This document shows positions 1-5,388 of a stretch of DNA of 5,503 nucleotides, piece by piece. A program made the position numbers and the translations under genes. The DNA comes from Candidatus Atribacteria bacterium 4572_76 (GTDB taxonomy: Bacteria; Atribacterota; Phoenicimicrobiia; Phoenicimicrobiales; Phoenicimicrobiaceae). How positions within the stretch are numbered: position 1 is the first letter of the stretch; every line of letters starts with the position of its first letter. Location: NCBI GenBank assembly GCA_002084865.1, contig NBMG01000110.1, positions 1 through 5,503 on the forward strand, read 5' to 3'. The notes beneath the pieces are model-generated. The model saw only the letters and a program-made list of their open reading frames with translations. It did no database searches and had not been told where the DNA came from.

Positions 1-1743
1 ATGATAGAAGTAATTAAACGTAATAATACAATCCAATATTTTGACCAAAATAAGATAATAAATGCTATTACTCAGGCAATGCGCGAAACCATAAAGGGAG
101 TAGATAAAGAACTATGTGCATCTATTGCTGCAAAAGTAAAAAAAGACTTGCAGGCTTCCAAAGAAAGCATAACAGTTAATGATATACAGGAACGGGTAGA
201 AACAGAACTGATGAATAGCGAAAGGAAAGATGTTGCAAAAGTTTATATCTTATATAGAAAACAGCGTGACGAATTAAGAGAAATCCCTAAAAAAAATCAC
301 AAGTTATTAACGGATGAATTTATCAGCCAATACAAACATCTTCCCAATCCTTTTCCCACTCAATTAGGTCAATTTGTTTTTTACCGAACTTATTCCCGAT
401 GGTTGCCTCTGGAAAAAAGAAGAGAATATTGGTGGGAAACGGTAAGAAGAACAGTAGAATTTAATTGCGGTTTAGTTAAAACTACACAGCGTGAAGCCGA
501 ACTTCTCTACGATAATGTTTTTCATTTAAGACAATTTTTAGCCGGCAGAAGCCTTTGGATTGGAGGAACAGAAGTAAGCTCAAAATATCCCATGGCAAAT
601 TTTAATTGCAGCTTTATAGTCTTAGATAATTTTAATGCCTTTAAAGATTTATTTTACTTATTAATGATCGGATCTGGGGTAGGAATAAGAGTTTTAAAAG
701 CAGATATAAAAAAATTACCAAAAATAAGAACAAATGTAAAGGTTATACACGAATTATATTCCCCTTTATCTAAAGAGAAGAGGGAAGATTTAACCAGTAT
801 CACCTTTGAAAATAATACCGCCCATATTATAATCGGAGATAGCAAAGAAGGTTGGGTGGAATCATTAGATTATTATTTAAGCATACTATATAAAAATGAA
901 TACCGGGAAATAAATACTATTATTTTTAATTATAATAATGTCAGACCAAAAGGAGAAAAGTTAAAAACTTTTGGTGGTACTGCCTCCGGATATGAAAGCT
1001 TAAGAGAGATGTTTTCTAAAATTGATAAAATAGTCAAAATTAATTGTTATGGCAATTTTAAAAAATTACGACCAGTAGATTGTCTGGATATAGCTAATAT
1101 CATCGGCCAAAATGTAGTAGTAGGAGGAGTCAGGCGGACAAGTGAAGTTGTATTATTCGATAAAGATGACCAGGATATTTTAAATGCTAAAAATAATCTC
1201 TACGAACAAGTAGATGGTAAATGGATAAAAAATGAAGCTATTTCCTATCGGGAAATGAGTAATAATAGTATTTTTTATACTTCTAAACCAACTCGGGAAC
1301 AACTTTCCTGGCATATAAAGCAAATGAGATACAGTGGCGAGCCTGGTTTTATGAATGCAGAAGCAGCCGCTAAAAGAAGACCTAATTTGCAAGGAGCTAA
1401 TCCCTGTATGGAGGTGCTGCTTGATAGAGACCAAATGTGTAATTTGACTACAGTAAATGTATTAGGTTTTGTACATAATGGTAAATTAGATAAGAATAAA
1501 TTATTTGAAGCTCAAAGACTTTCTTTACGAGCAGGATTTCGGATGACCTTCTTAGATCTGGAGTTAGATCAATGGAATTTAAAACAAAAAAGAGACAGAT
1601 TAGTAGGCTGTAGTTTGACCGGATGGCAGGATATGATAAATGCTACTAAGATGACCAAAGAAAAAGAATCAGAATTACGGAAAAAATTAAGAGAAATTGT
1701 TCACCAAGAAATGACCCCCTGCTTAAGGTGTGTGAAGAATTAG
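1..1743 (+). CDS. nrdJ: Adenosylcobalamin-dependent ribonucleoside-triphosphate reductase (class II), N-terminal and catalytic part of a broken gene
   Basis: This enzyme family reduces ribonucleoside triphosphates to deoxyribonucleotides in the cytoplasm, using a cysteine thiyl radical made from coenzyme B12. Residues 1-92 look like an ATP-cone, the allosteric nucleotide-binding domain (MIEVIKRNNT start, RVETELM, VYILYRKQRDELRE). From about 110 the RTPR-type barrel follows: YRTYSRWLP, AGRSLW, FNCSF with C203, GSGVG, FGGTASG, GGVRRTSEV. The active site reads NPCMEV with N467, thiyl-radical C469 and E471, then C480 in MCNLTTVN; C203 and C480 are the expected reducible pair. The frame agrees with the family up to HQE570, then adds ten unrelated residues and stops. 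The matching C-terminus continues in another frame (next entry) after a gap of some 50-56 residues. The ATG is the first window base, so no upstream signals are visible. Identity is firm; the intact product cannot be made from this sequence. Confidence 0.93.
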   Translation: MIEVIKRNNTIQYFDQNKIINAITQAMRETIKGVDKELCASIAAKVKKDLQASKESITVNDIQERVETELMNSERKDVAKVYILYRKQRDELREIPKKNHKLLTDEFISQYKHLPNPFPTQLGQFVFYRTYSRWLPLEKRREYWWETVRRTVEFNCGLVKTTQREAELLYDNVFHLRQFLAGRSLWIGGTEVSSKYPMANFNCSFIVLDNFNAFKDLFYLLMIGSGVGIRVLKADIKKLPKIRTNVKVIHELYSPLSKEKREDLTSITFENNTAHIIIGDSKEGWVESLDYYLSILYKNEYREINTIIFNYNNVRPKGEKLKTFGGTASGYESLREMFSKIDKIVKINCYGNFKKLRPVDCLDIANIIGQNVVVGGVRRTSEVVLFDKDDQDILNAKNNLYEQVDGKWIKNEAISYREMSNNSIFYTSKPTREQLSWHIKQMRYSGEPGFMNAEAAAKRRPNLQGANPCMEVLLDRDQMCNLTTVNVLGFVHNGKLDKNKLFEAQRLSLRAGFRMTFLDLELDQWNLKQKRDRLVGCSLTGWQDMINATKMTKEKESELRKKLREIVHQEMTPCLRCVKN

Positions 1744-2186
1744 GATATGATATAAAACCGGAGAATGGACAGACTGAGGAAAATTGCCAAACAAAGGTAA
1801 TTTCTTTTCCTTGTTGCGCTCCGGAAGGGAAAACCAAAAAAGATGTTTCCGCTATAGAACAATTAGAAATTTATCGTTCTTTCCAAAAAGAATATACAGA
1901 TCATAATACTTCTATTACTGTTCACGTGCAAAGCCATGAATGGGAAGAAGTAGAAGAATGGTTATGGAATAATTGGGATGAAGTAGTAGCAGTAAGTTTT
2001 GTCTCTTTAGATAATAGTTTTTATGCTCAAATGCCTTATGAGGCGATAACAAAAAAAGAATATGAGAAGAGAGTAAAAGAAATGTTACCATTTATTCCTT
2101 CTCTTATTTCAAAATATGAAAAAGAAGAAGTAGAGATCGATATAGGGGATGAATCATGTTCTAATGGAGCATGCCCTATTAGATAA
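1728..2186 (+). CDS. nrdJ: Class II ribonucleotide reductase, C-terminal fragment in a different frame
   Basis: This reading frame continues the nrdJ protein. Homologous sequence already begins at 1713 (DPLLKVCEELGY), 15 bases before the first possible start (GTG 1728), so it is not an independent gene. Family features are KPENGQTEEN, APEGKTKKDVSAIEQLE, HEWEEVEEWLW and PYEAIT. The last residues, CSNGACPIR, hold the two C-terminal cysteines four residues apart that re-reduce the active-site disulfide, equivalent to C731 and C736 of the Lactobacillus leichmannii enzyme. With the upstream part, all five catalytic cysteines are present. What is missing between them is the segment that normally carries the TTVKPEGT/S motif and the following strand near the substrate site. 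No ribosome binding site suggests separate translation from 1728. It ends 27 bases from the stop of the convergent map gene. Confidence 0.85.
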   Translation: MCEELGYDIKPENGQTEENCQTKVISFPCCAPEGKTKKDVSAIEQLEIYRSFQKEYTDHNTSITVHVQSHEWEEVEEWLWNNWDEVVAVSFVSLDNSFYAQMPYEAITKKEYEKRVKEMLPFIPSLISKYEKEEVEIDIGDESCSNGACPIR

Positions 2187-2198
2187 AAAGGTTGTAAC

Positions 2199-2215
2199 TT
2201 GGTTAAACCAATTTT
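2199..2215. terminator. Weak hairpin between convergent nrdJ and map stops
   Basis: TTGGT (2199-2203) and ACCAA (2207-2211) can form a five-pair stem with a three-base loop, followed by TTTT on the plus strand. It lies in the 27-base gap between two facing genes, where a shared terminator would be expected. The stem is short and AT-rich, so this is only a candidate. Confidence 0.25.
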
Positions 2216-2969
2216 AGACCTTTGTTAAAATTTCTGCACCTTTAGAAGTCACAAGGACAGTATGTTCAAATTGAGCACTAAGACTTCCGTCCTCAGTTGT
2301 TACTGTCCAACCATCTTCTGAAGACACCCTAACTTTATATGACTTTCCCAAGTTAATCATTGGTTCAATGGTAAAAATCATTCCTTCCTGAAGCCTGATT
2401 TTATTTCGTAAGCTGTAGTAATGTAAAACTTGTGGGTCTTCATGAAAATTTTTTCCAATACCGTGCCCAACAAAATCACGCACGATTGAATAACCGAATT
2501 TACTGATATACTTTTCTATTGCTTTACCGATTTCATAAAAGTATTTCCCCGGCTTCACTGCTTTTATTCCCCGATACATGGCATTTTCTGTACGTCTAAC
2601 TAAGTATTTTGCTTCTTCGTCTACATTACCGATTAAGTAGGTCTTTGATGTATCCCCATGATAACCGTCCAATTTAACGGTAACATCTATGTTGATAATG
2701 TCACCGTCTTTCAAAATTTCTTTTTCAGAAGGAATTCCATGGCATACTACATTGTTTAGTGATGTACAAATGCTTTTCGGAAAACCATTATAATTCAAGG
2801 GAGCGGAAATTGCCCCATGCTTTTTAGTAAATTCTTCACAAAGATCATTCAGATATAAAGTAGAAACACCTTCTTTGACAAAAGGTTCAATGTACTTTAA
2901 TAGTTTTGCAGCCAGTTCCCCTGCTTTTCTCATCATTTTAATATCATATTCATTTTTTATATATATCAT
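2214..2969 (-). CDS. map: Methionine aminopeptidase, type I
   Basis: This metalloprotease removes the initiator methionine from nascent proteins in the cytoplasm. The 251-residue length is normal for the short type Ia form without an N-terminal zinc finger. All five dinuclear metal ligands are visible: D95 (INIDV), D106 (HGDTSKT), H169 (GHGIG), E202 (TIEPM) and E235 (QFEHT). The catalytic-site histidines H78 (VCHGIP) and H176 (NFHEDP) are also present. The start ATG at 2969 gives the family's usual opening (MIYIKNEYDIKMMRKAGELA). The Shine-Dalgarno signal is poor: GGGA lies 11 bases upstream, followed by an A-rich stretch. It is the only gene in the window that reads cleanly from start to stop. 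The broken ddl lies 116 bases upstream on the same strand. In many bacteria map sits with secY, adk and infA; that context is absent here. Function is well supported. Confidence 0.96.
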   Translation of the reverse strand: MIYIKNEYDIKMMRKAGELAAKLLKYIEPFVKEGVSTLYLNDLCEEFTKKHGAISAPLNYNGFPKSICTSLNNVVCHGIPSEKEILKDGDIINIDVTVKLDGYHGDTSKTYLIGNVDEEAKYLVRRTENAMYRGIKAVKPGKYFYEIGKAIEKYISKFGYSIVRDFVGHGIGKNFHEDPQVLHYYSLRNKIRLQEGMIFTIEPMINLGKSYKVRVSSEDGWTVTTEDGSLSAQFEHTVLVTSKGAEILTKV

Positions 2970-3085
2970 CTTTTTTTAGTCCCAATAAAATAATGTTAAT
3001 ATTCTTTAGTAACAACCTGGCTACAATAGAGTTGCAAATTGCCGATTTTTGAAAAATCTAAACCCTTATTCCACCACCTCTGATA

Positions 3086-3949
3086 TTATTTATTTAAAAG
3101 TTTTGATTCGTCGTAGGATATTTTATTCTGTTTTTTATCCTGGTGCCTTTCTAAGGCAAGCTGAATTAATCGGTCAATTAGTTCAGGATAAGGTATACCA
3201 CTCGCCTTCCACAGGCGAGGGTACATACTGGTAGAAGTAAACCCGGGGATAGTATTAATTTCACTTAAATATATTTTATTTTCTTTTTTGCTGACAAAAA
3301 AATCTACTCGCGCCATCCCGGCAGCATCAACAGCTTTAAACGCACGAAGGGCAATCTTCTGAACTTCTTTGGATACTCCATCAGGTAAATCCGCTGGAAT
3401 AATTAATTGTGTCTCCTTATCTATATATTTTGAATCATAATCATAAAATTCTCCTGCCGGTTTGACCTCACCCACTACTGAAGCCCGGGGTTCATCATTC
3501 CCCAAAACACTGCATTCTATCTCTCTTACTTCTTCTAATCCCTCTTCGATCAAAATCTTTCTATCATAAGAAGAAGCTAAATCTATAGCTTCCCCCAATT
3601 CTTCTTTCTTGTGAACCTTAGTTATTCCTACACTCGAACCTAAATTGGTGGGCTTTACAAAAAGAGGATATTCGAAGCCATTCTGAATTAAAGACAAGAT
3701 TTTTTCTTTGTCTTTTTGCCACTCTTTTCTCTTAACGGTCAACCATTTTAATATGGGCAAATTCTTCTGTTGAAATATGATCTTCATTAAATCTTTGTCC
3801 ATAGAAATTGCTGAGGCTGCCACTCCCGCTCCTACATAGGGAATGGTAGCCAACTCCAGGAGGCCCTGTACTGTTCCATCTTCTCCGTACGGACCGTGTA
3901 ATACCGGAAAAATTACGTCTAATTTTTCCAAAGCCGAGCTTTTATCCAA
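3086..3949 (-). CDS. ddl: D-alanine--D-alanine ligase, C-terminal ATP-grasp part of a frameshifted gene
   Basis: Ddl joins two D-alanines with ATP in the cytoplasm to make the dipeptide used by MurF in peptidoglycan synthesis. This 287-codon frame holds DVIFPVLHGPYGEDG (residues 11-25), SAISMDK (46-52), the ATP-binding FVKPTNLGSSVG (97-108, K99), the FYDYDSKY loop (168-175), R214 and D216 (ARVDFF), and the Mg-binding pair E230 and N232 in SEINTIPGFTS. The central and C-terminal domains therefore look intact. The first possible start, TTG at 3949, is not the real one: the N-terminal domain lies just upstream in another frame (next entry). Joining the two by restoring one base gives about 368 residues, normal for the family. 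The tail after residue 270 is lysine-rich and unremarkable. It could be transcribed with map, 116 bases downstream. Confidence 0.9.
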   Translation of the reverse strand: MDKSSALEKLDVIFPVLHGPYGEDGTVQGLLELATIPYVGAGVAASAISMDKDLMKIIFQQKNLPILKWLTVKRKEWQKDKEKILSLIQNGFEYPLFVKPTNLGSSVGITKVHKKEELGEAIDLASSYDRKILIEEGLEEVREIECSVLGNDEPRASVVGEVKPAGEFYDYDSKYIDKETQLIIPADLPDGVSKEVQKIALRAFKAVDAAGMARVDFFVSKKENKIYLSEINTIPGFTSTSMYPRLWKASGIPYPELIDRLIQLALERHQDKKQNKISYDESKLLNK

Positions 3950-4191
3950 TCTTTGATCTTACTGAAAGAGTCATTCAATAAAATTACCGTGTTCTTCCCA
4001 TCGATTTTACCAGATTGAAGAGCCAATTCAGAATCCTGAGGAGAAATCCATCTGCCTTCTTTAGTTATACCGATAGGGACTACGGTATATTTATCTTTAT
4101 CTATTGCTTTAATAATTGAGGAGGCGGAACAAAAGGAAACTTCATGCTCTCCCGACCTGCCTCCAAAGATTATTCCTACTCTTATTTTTTT
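3919..4191 (-). pseudogene. ddl: D-alanine--D-alanine ligase, N-terminal fragment without a start codon
   Basis: Reading leftward from 4191 gives KKIRVGIIFGGRSGEHEVS, the opening of Ddl enzymes including the EHEVS motif with its conserved glutamate, then SASSIIKAID, TVVPIGITKEGRW and a stop at 3919-3921. The frame changes near DWIK. If the run of four T at 3940-3943 had five, the protein would read DWIKSSALEKLDVIFPV and continue into the downstream frame, so a single-base loss there is the simplest explanation. No ATG, GTG or TTG occurs in this frame between the upstream stop (4264-4266) and the motif; only rare-type ATT or ATA codons are available. The frame runs back without a stop into a 7-base-period repeat at 4229-4256. 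Base calling error and true decay are both possible. Confidence 0.85.
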
Positions 4192-4228
4192 AGTTGTCCT
4201 ATAAGCCCTAATTCGTGTATATATATAG

Positions 4229-4285
4229 CGAAAAACGAAAAGCGCAAAACGTAAAGTTATAGCTTAAAATTTAAAATTTAAATAT
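4229..4285. repeat. Degenerate heptanucleotide arrays (two adjacent blocks)
   Basis: Four consecutive 7-base units begin with CG: CGAAAAA, CGAAAAG, CGCAAAA, CGTAAAG (4229-4256). Nine bases later come three more 7-base units, TAAAATT, TAAAATT, TAAATAT (4265-4285), shifted by one base relative to the first block. Unit sequence differs between blocks, but the period does not. Confidence 0.75.
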
Positions 4286-4383
4286 ATTGTTTTATCTATT
4301 AGATTTCATTTTTATTATCTCGTATGTTATAGCAAAATAAAAAATAAATAAGCAAAAACTAAAACTGAAAAATTGTATTTTAA

Positions 4384-4398
4384 ACTAACGACTAATTT
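4384..4398. repeat. 15-base direct repeat, copy 1
   Basis: ACTAACGACTAATTT is identical to the copy at 4474-4488, 90 bases away. The first 12 bases also match the copies around 5355 and 5376, apart from one mismatch-free core ACTAACGACTA. It is two 7-base units plus one base. Confidence 0.85.
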
Positions 4399-4467
4399 GT
4401 ATTTTGTATTTCCCTTACACGTATGACCCGTACCTATAGGCTAAACGCTATACGCTCCACGCTAGTT

Positions 4468-5040
4468 TTATTCACTAACGACTAATTTTAATACCTCCAT
4501 AGTTCCCTCTTCGATATCTATATACAGCAGTCTGTTCCGAAAGAGCTTTCCTCTTTTTAATAATATCTTAACTACTTCTTGAGCTTCCAAAGAAGCAATT
4601 ATAGCAGGAATCATTGAAGGAGCACCTAATGTTACCTCGCTCCCATGTTCAGGTAAATCTTTATTAGAGCCATAGATTAATTCTAATCCTTTATCCTCCG
4701 GAAAGATAGTGGTAAGCTGGCCATTAAATCCGGCTATAGCACCATGAACCAGAGGAATCTTTAAATCCCGACAAGCTTTTTGGAGCATAAAACGCGAAGG
4801 AAGATTATCCAGAGCATCTACTACGACCTCTGCGTCCTCAATAATTTTTTCTACATTATCTGAATTAATAAAAACAGAATGTCCGGTAATCTCTATAGAG
4901 GAATTTATTTCTTTTACCCTCTTTACTGCGACCTCGGCCTTACTCTGCCCTAAATTGGTTTCTTTGGAAAGTATTTGTCGATTCAGATTGCTGTCTCCTA
5001 TTATGTCTTTATCGGCAATCATTAATTGTCCAATTCCCAT
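4468..5040 (-). CDS. ThiF/HesA/MoeB-family E1-like adenylyltransferase, C-terminal part of a broken gene
   Basis: Proteins of this family adenylate the C-terminal glycine of small ubiquitin-like sulfur carriers (ThiS, MoaD and relatives). Visible family residues are D10 and D12 (IADKD), SNLNRQ at 17-22 with the arginine R21, K34 (SKAEVA), D78 (DALDN, equivalent to the catalytic aspartate of MoeB), IPLVHGAIAGFNGQ (95-108) and the C-terminal helix QEVVKILL. The CxxC pairs that bind zinc in E. coli MoeB are absent; C90 is the only cysteine. The frame opens at MGIGQLMIAD, which in relatives sits directly after the GxGGxG nucleotide loop and its helix, so that loop is missing. An N-terminal remnant lies upstream in another frame (next entry). 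The last residues, LVVSE and stop, are encoded by the repeat at 4474-4488. No sulfur carrier or cofactor gene is nearby, so the substrate is unknown. Confidence 0.82.
   Translation of the reverse strand: MGIGQLMIADKDIIGDSNLNRQILSKETNLGQSKAEVAVKRVKEINSSIEITGHSVFINSDNVEKIIEDAEVVVDALDNLPSRFMLQKACRDLKIPLVHGAIAGFNGQLTTIFPEDKGLELIYGSNKDLPEHGSEVTLGAPSMIPAIIASLEAQEVVKILLKRGKLFRNRLLYIDIEEGTMEVLKLVVSE
4474..4488. repeat. 15-base direct repeat, copy 2, inside the ThiF-like 3' end
   Basis: It is identical to 4384-4398. Read leftward it encodes codons for LVVS, immediately before the final glutamate and stop of the ThiF-like protein, so the end of this gene overlaps the repeat. Confidence 0.85.
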
Positions 5041-5158
5041 CCTGAATACTGTAATATTTTTTACCGGCAGAATTTATCGCTTCTTTTCTTTTTTTCTTTA
5101 ATTTTTTGAGAATTGTTTCTTCTTTTTCATTTTTCATATTTTCTTTTACAATATTCAT
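5009..5158 (-). pseudogene. N-terminal remnant of the ThiF-like gene
   Basis: This 49-codon frame begins at ATG 5158 and encodes a very lysine-rich helix (KEETILKKLKKKRKEAINS) followed by AGKKYYSIQ. It then runs into the other frame at about 5040 and stops. I read it as the original 5' end because some ThiF/HesA-like proteins carry a charged N-terminal region before the Rossmann domain, the strand and position fit, and the longer fragment lacks its N-terminus. The segment between YYSIQ and MGIGQ, by family comparison roughly 65-70 residues with the glycine-rich loop, appears deleted, with a net loss of 2 modulo 3 bases. AAAGGG abuts the ATG, too close for normal spacing; the ATG at residue 8 is an alternative start. 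It could instead be an unrelated small frame. Confidence 0.55.
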
Positions 5159-5171
5159 CCCTTTTATTTAA

Positions 5172-5177
5172 ATTATA
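5172..5177 (-). promoter_or_regulatory. Possible -10 box (TATAAT) before the ThiF-like gene
   Basis: Read leftward, this is a perfect TATAAT ending 13 bases before ATG 5158. No TTGACA-like box is found at the usual spacing; that position falls inside a dispersed repeat. A transcript starting there would have a leader of only a few bases. Confidence 0.25.
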
Positions 5178-5187
5178 ACGAATATTG

Positions 5188-5222
5188 GGATTGCCACGCT
5201 CCCTATGGTCGCTCGCAATGAC
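5188..5222. repeat. Dispersed repeat with ATTGC...GCAAT ends
   Basis: The stretch opens GGGATTGCCACGC and closes GCTCGCAATGAC, giving ATTGC and GCAAT ends that can pair. Read on the other strand it starts GTCATTGCGAGC, a pattern I recognise as a common dispersed intergenic repeat of many bacterial genomes. Copy number in this genome cannot be judged from one window. Confidence 0.55.
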
Positions 5223-5236
5223 ATTTGGAATTATGT

Positions 5237-5256
5237 GGACTTGATGAATCGAGCCC
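5237..5256. repeat. Imperfect inverted repeat
   Basis: GGACTTGAT and ATCGAGCCC are near-complementary arms around a two-base centre, with one GT-type and one AC-type mismatch. It lies between two other inverted repeats and resembles a decayed copy of a dispersed palindrome. Confidence 0.45.
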
Positions 5257-5264
5257 CTTATGTC

Positions 5265-5284
5265 ATTCCCGCGAAAGCGGGAAT
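5265..5284. repeat. dRS3-like perfect inverted repeat with GAAA loop
   Basis: ATTCCCGC, GAAA and GCGGGAAT form an eight-pair stem with a GAAA loop. The 20 bases fit the ATTCCC-N8-GGGAAT pattern known as dRS3 in Neisseria; the same palindrome is scattered in many unrelated genomes. No T-tract follows, so it is not a standard terminator. Confidence 0.75.
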
Positions 5285-5328
5285 CTATCCTTGACAGCTG
5301 AAACGCTTGCTCTACGTTTACTTATCTC

Positions 5329-5349
5329 GGGCAGACACAAGGTCTGCCC
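5329..5349. repeat. Perfect inverted repeat GGGCAGAC/GTCTGCCC
   Basis: Eight-base arms (5329-5336 and 5342-5349) surround a five-base loop, ACAAG. Read leftward it is GGGCAGACCTTGTGTCTGCC, a widespread dispersed repeat type in uncultured and environmental bacteria. It directly abuts the heptad array at 5354. Confidence 0.7.
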
Positions 5350-5353
5350 CTAC

Positions 5354-5388
5354 CACTAACGACTATTCACTATTCACTAACGACTATC
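5354..5388. repeat. Five-unit heptanucleotide array
   Basis: Five consecutive 7-base units occur: CACTAAC, GACTATT, CACTATT, CACTAAC, GACTATC. The ACTA core is invariant and the outer bases vary. The CACTAAC, GACTA portion is shared with the 4383 and 4473 copies. Its right half holds the stop codon of the HAMP-like fragment. Confidence 0.85.

Larger units (their letters stand above)
4192..4467. other. Gene-free, repeat-filled spacer between ddl and the ThiF-like gene
   Basis: No coding frame with a recognisable product is present on either strand. The stretch is very AT-rich and consists largely of short degenerate arrays with a 7-base period, listed separately. No clear promoter or ribosome binding site for ddl could be identified. 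Confidence 0.7.
4351..4490. repeat. Long degenerate heptanucleotide array with changing unit sequence
   Basis: In one 7-base phase, successive unit families appear: AGCAAAA, ACTAAAA, CTGAAAA (4351-4371); AACTAAC, GACTAAT (4383-4396); TTGTATT twice (4397-4410); CGCTATA, CGCTCCA, CGCTAGT (4446-4466). CACTAAC, GACTAAT follows at 4473-4486, one base out of phase. The array runs into the coding end of the ThiF-like gene and supplies its last codons and stop. Such structure suggests slippage growth with later divergence. Confidence 0.7.

Noticed and set aside
654..845. Leftward open frame, and similar ones at 1180-1434 and 1646-1837
   Set aside because: They are antisense shadows of the strongly conserved nrdJ coding sequence.
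1700..1743. Programmed frameshift or intein scar as the cause of the nrdJ break
   Set aside because: A frameshift would not restore the missing conserved segment, and no intein motifs or inserted sequence are present.
3044..3058. Palindrome GATTTTTGAAAAATC between ddl and map
   Set aside because: Pure AT stem with no following T-tract on either strand; too likely by chance in such AT-rich DNA to call a terminator or operator.
2970..3085. Promoter for map
   Set aside because: Several weak TTG and AT-rich hexamers exist, but none has a good pair at acceptable spacing.
3201..3219. CTCGCC/GGCGAG inverted repeat with a seven-base loop
   Set aside because: It lies in ddl codons for a conserved PRLWKASG stretch, so protein constraint explains it; no T-tract follows.
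3049..3234. Rightward open frame of 61 codons
   Set aside because: It mostly overlaps the 3' end of ddl on the opposite strand and encodes nothing recognisable.
4192..4467. CRISPR-like array
   Set aside because: The units are 7 bases and degenerate, with no spacer-repeat alternation of 25-40 bases.
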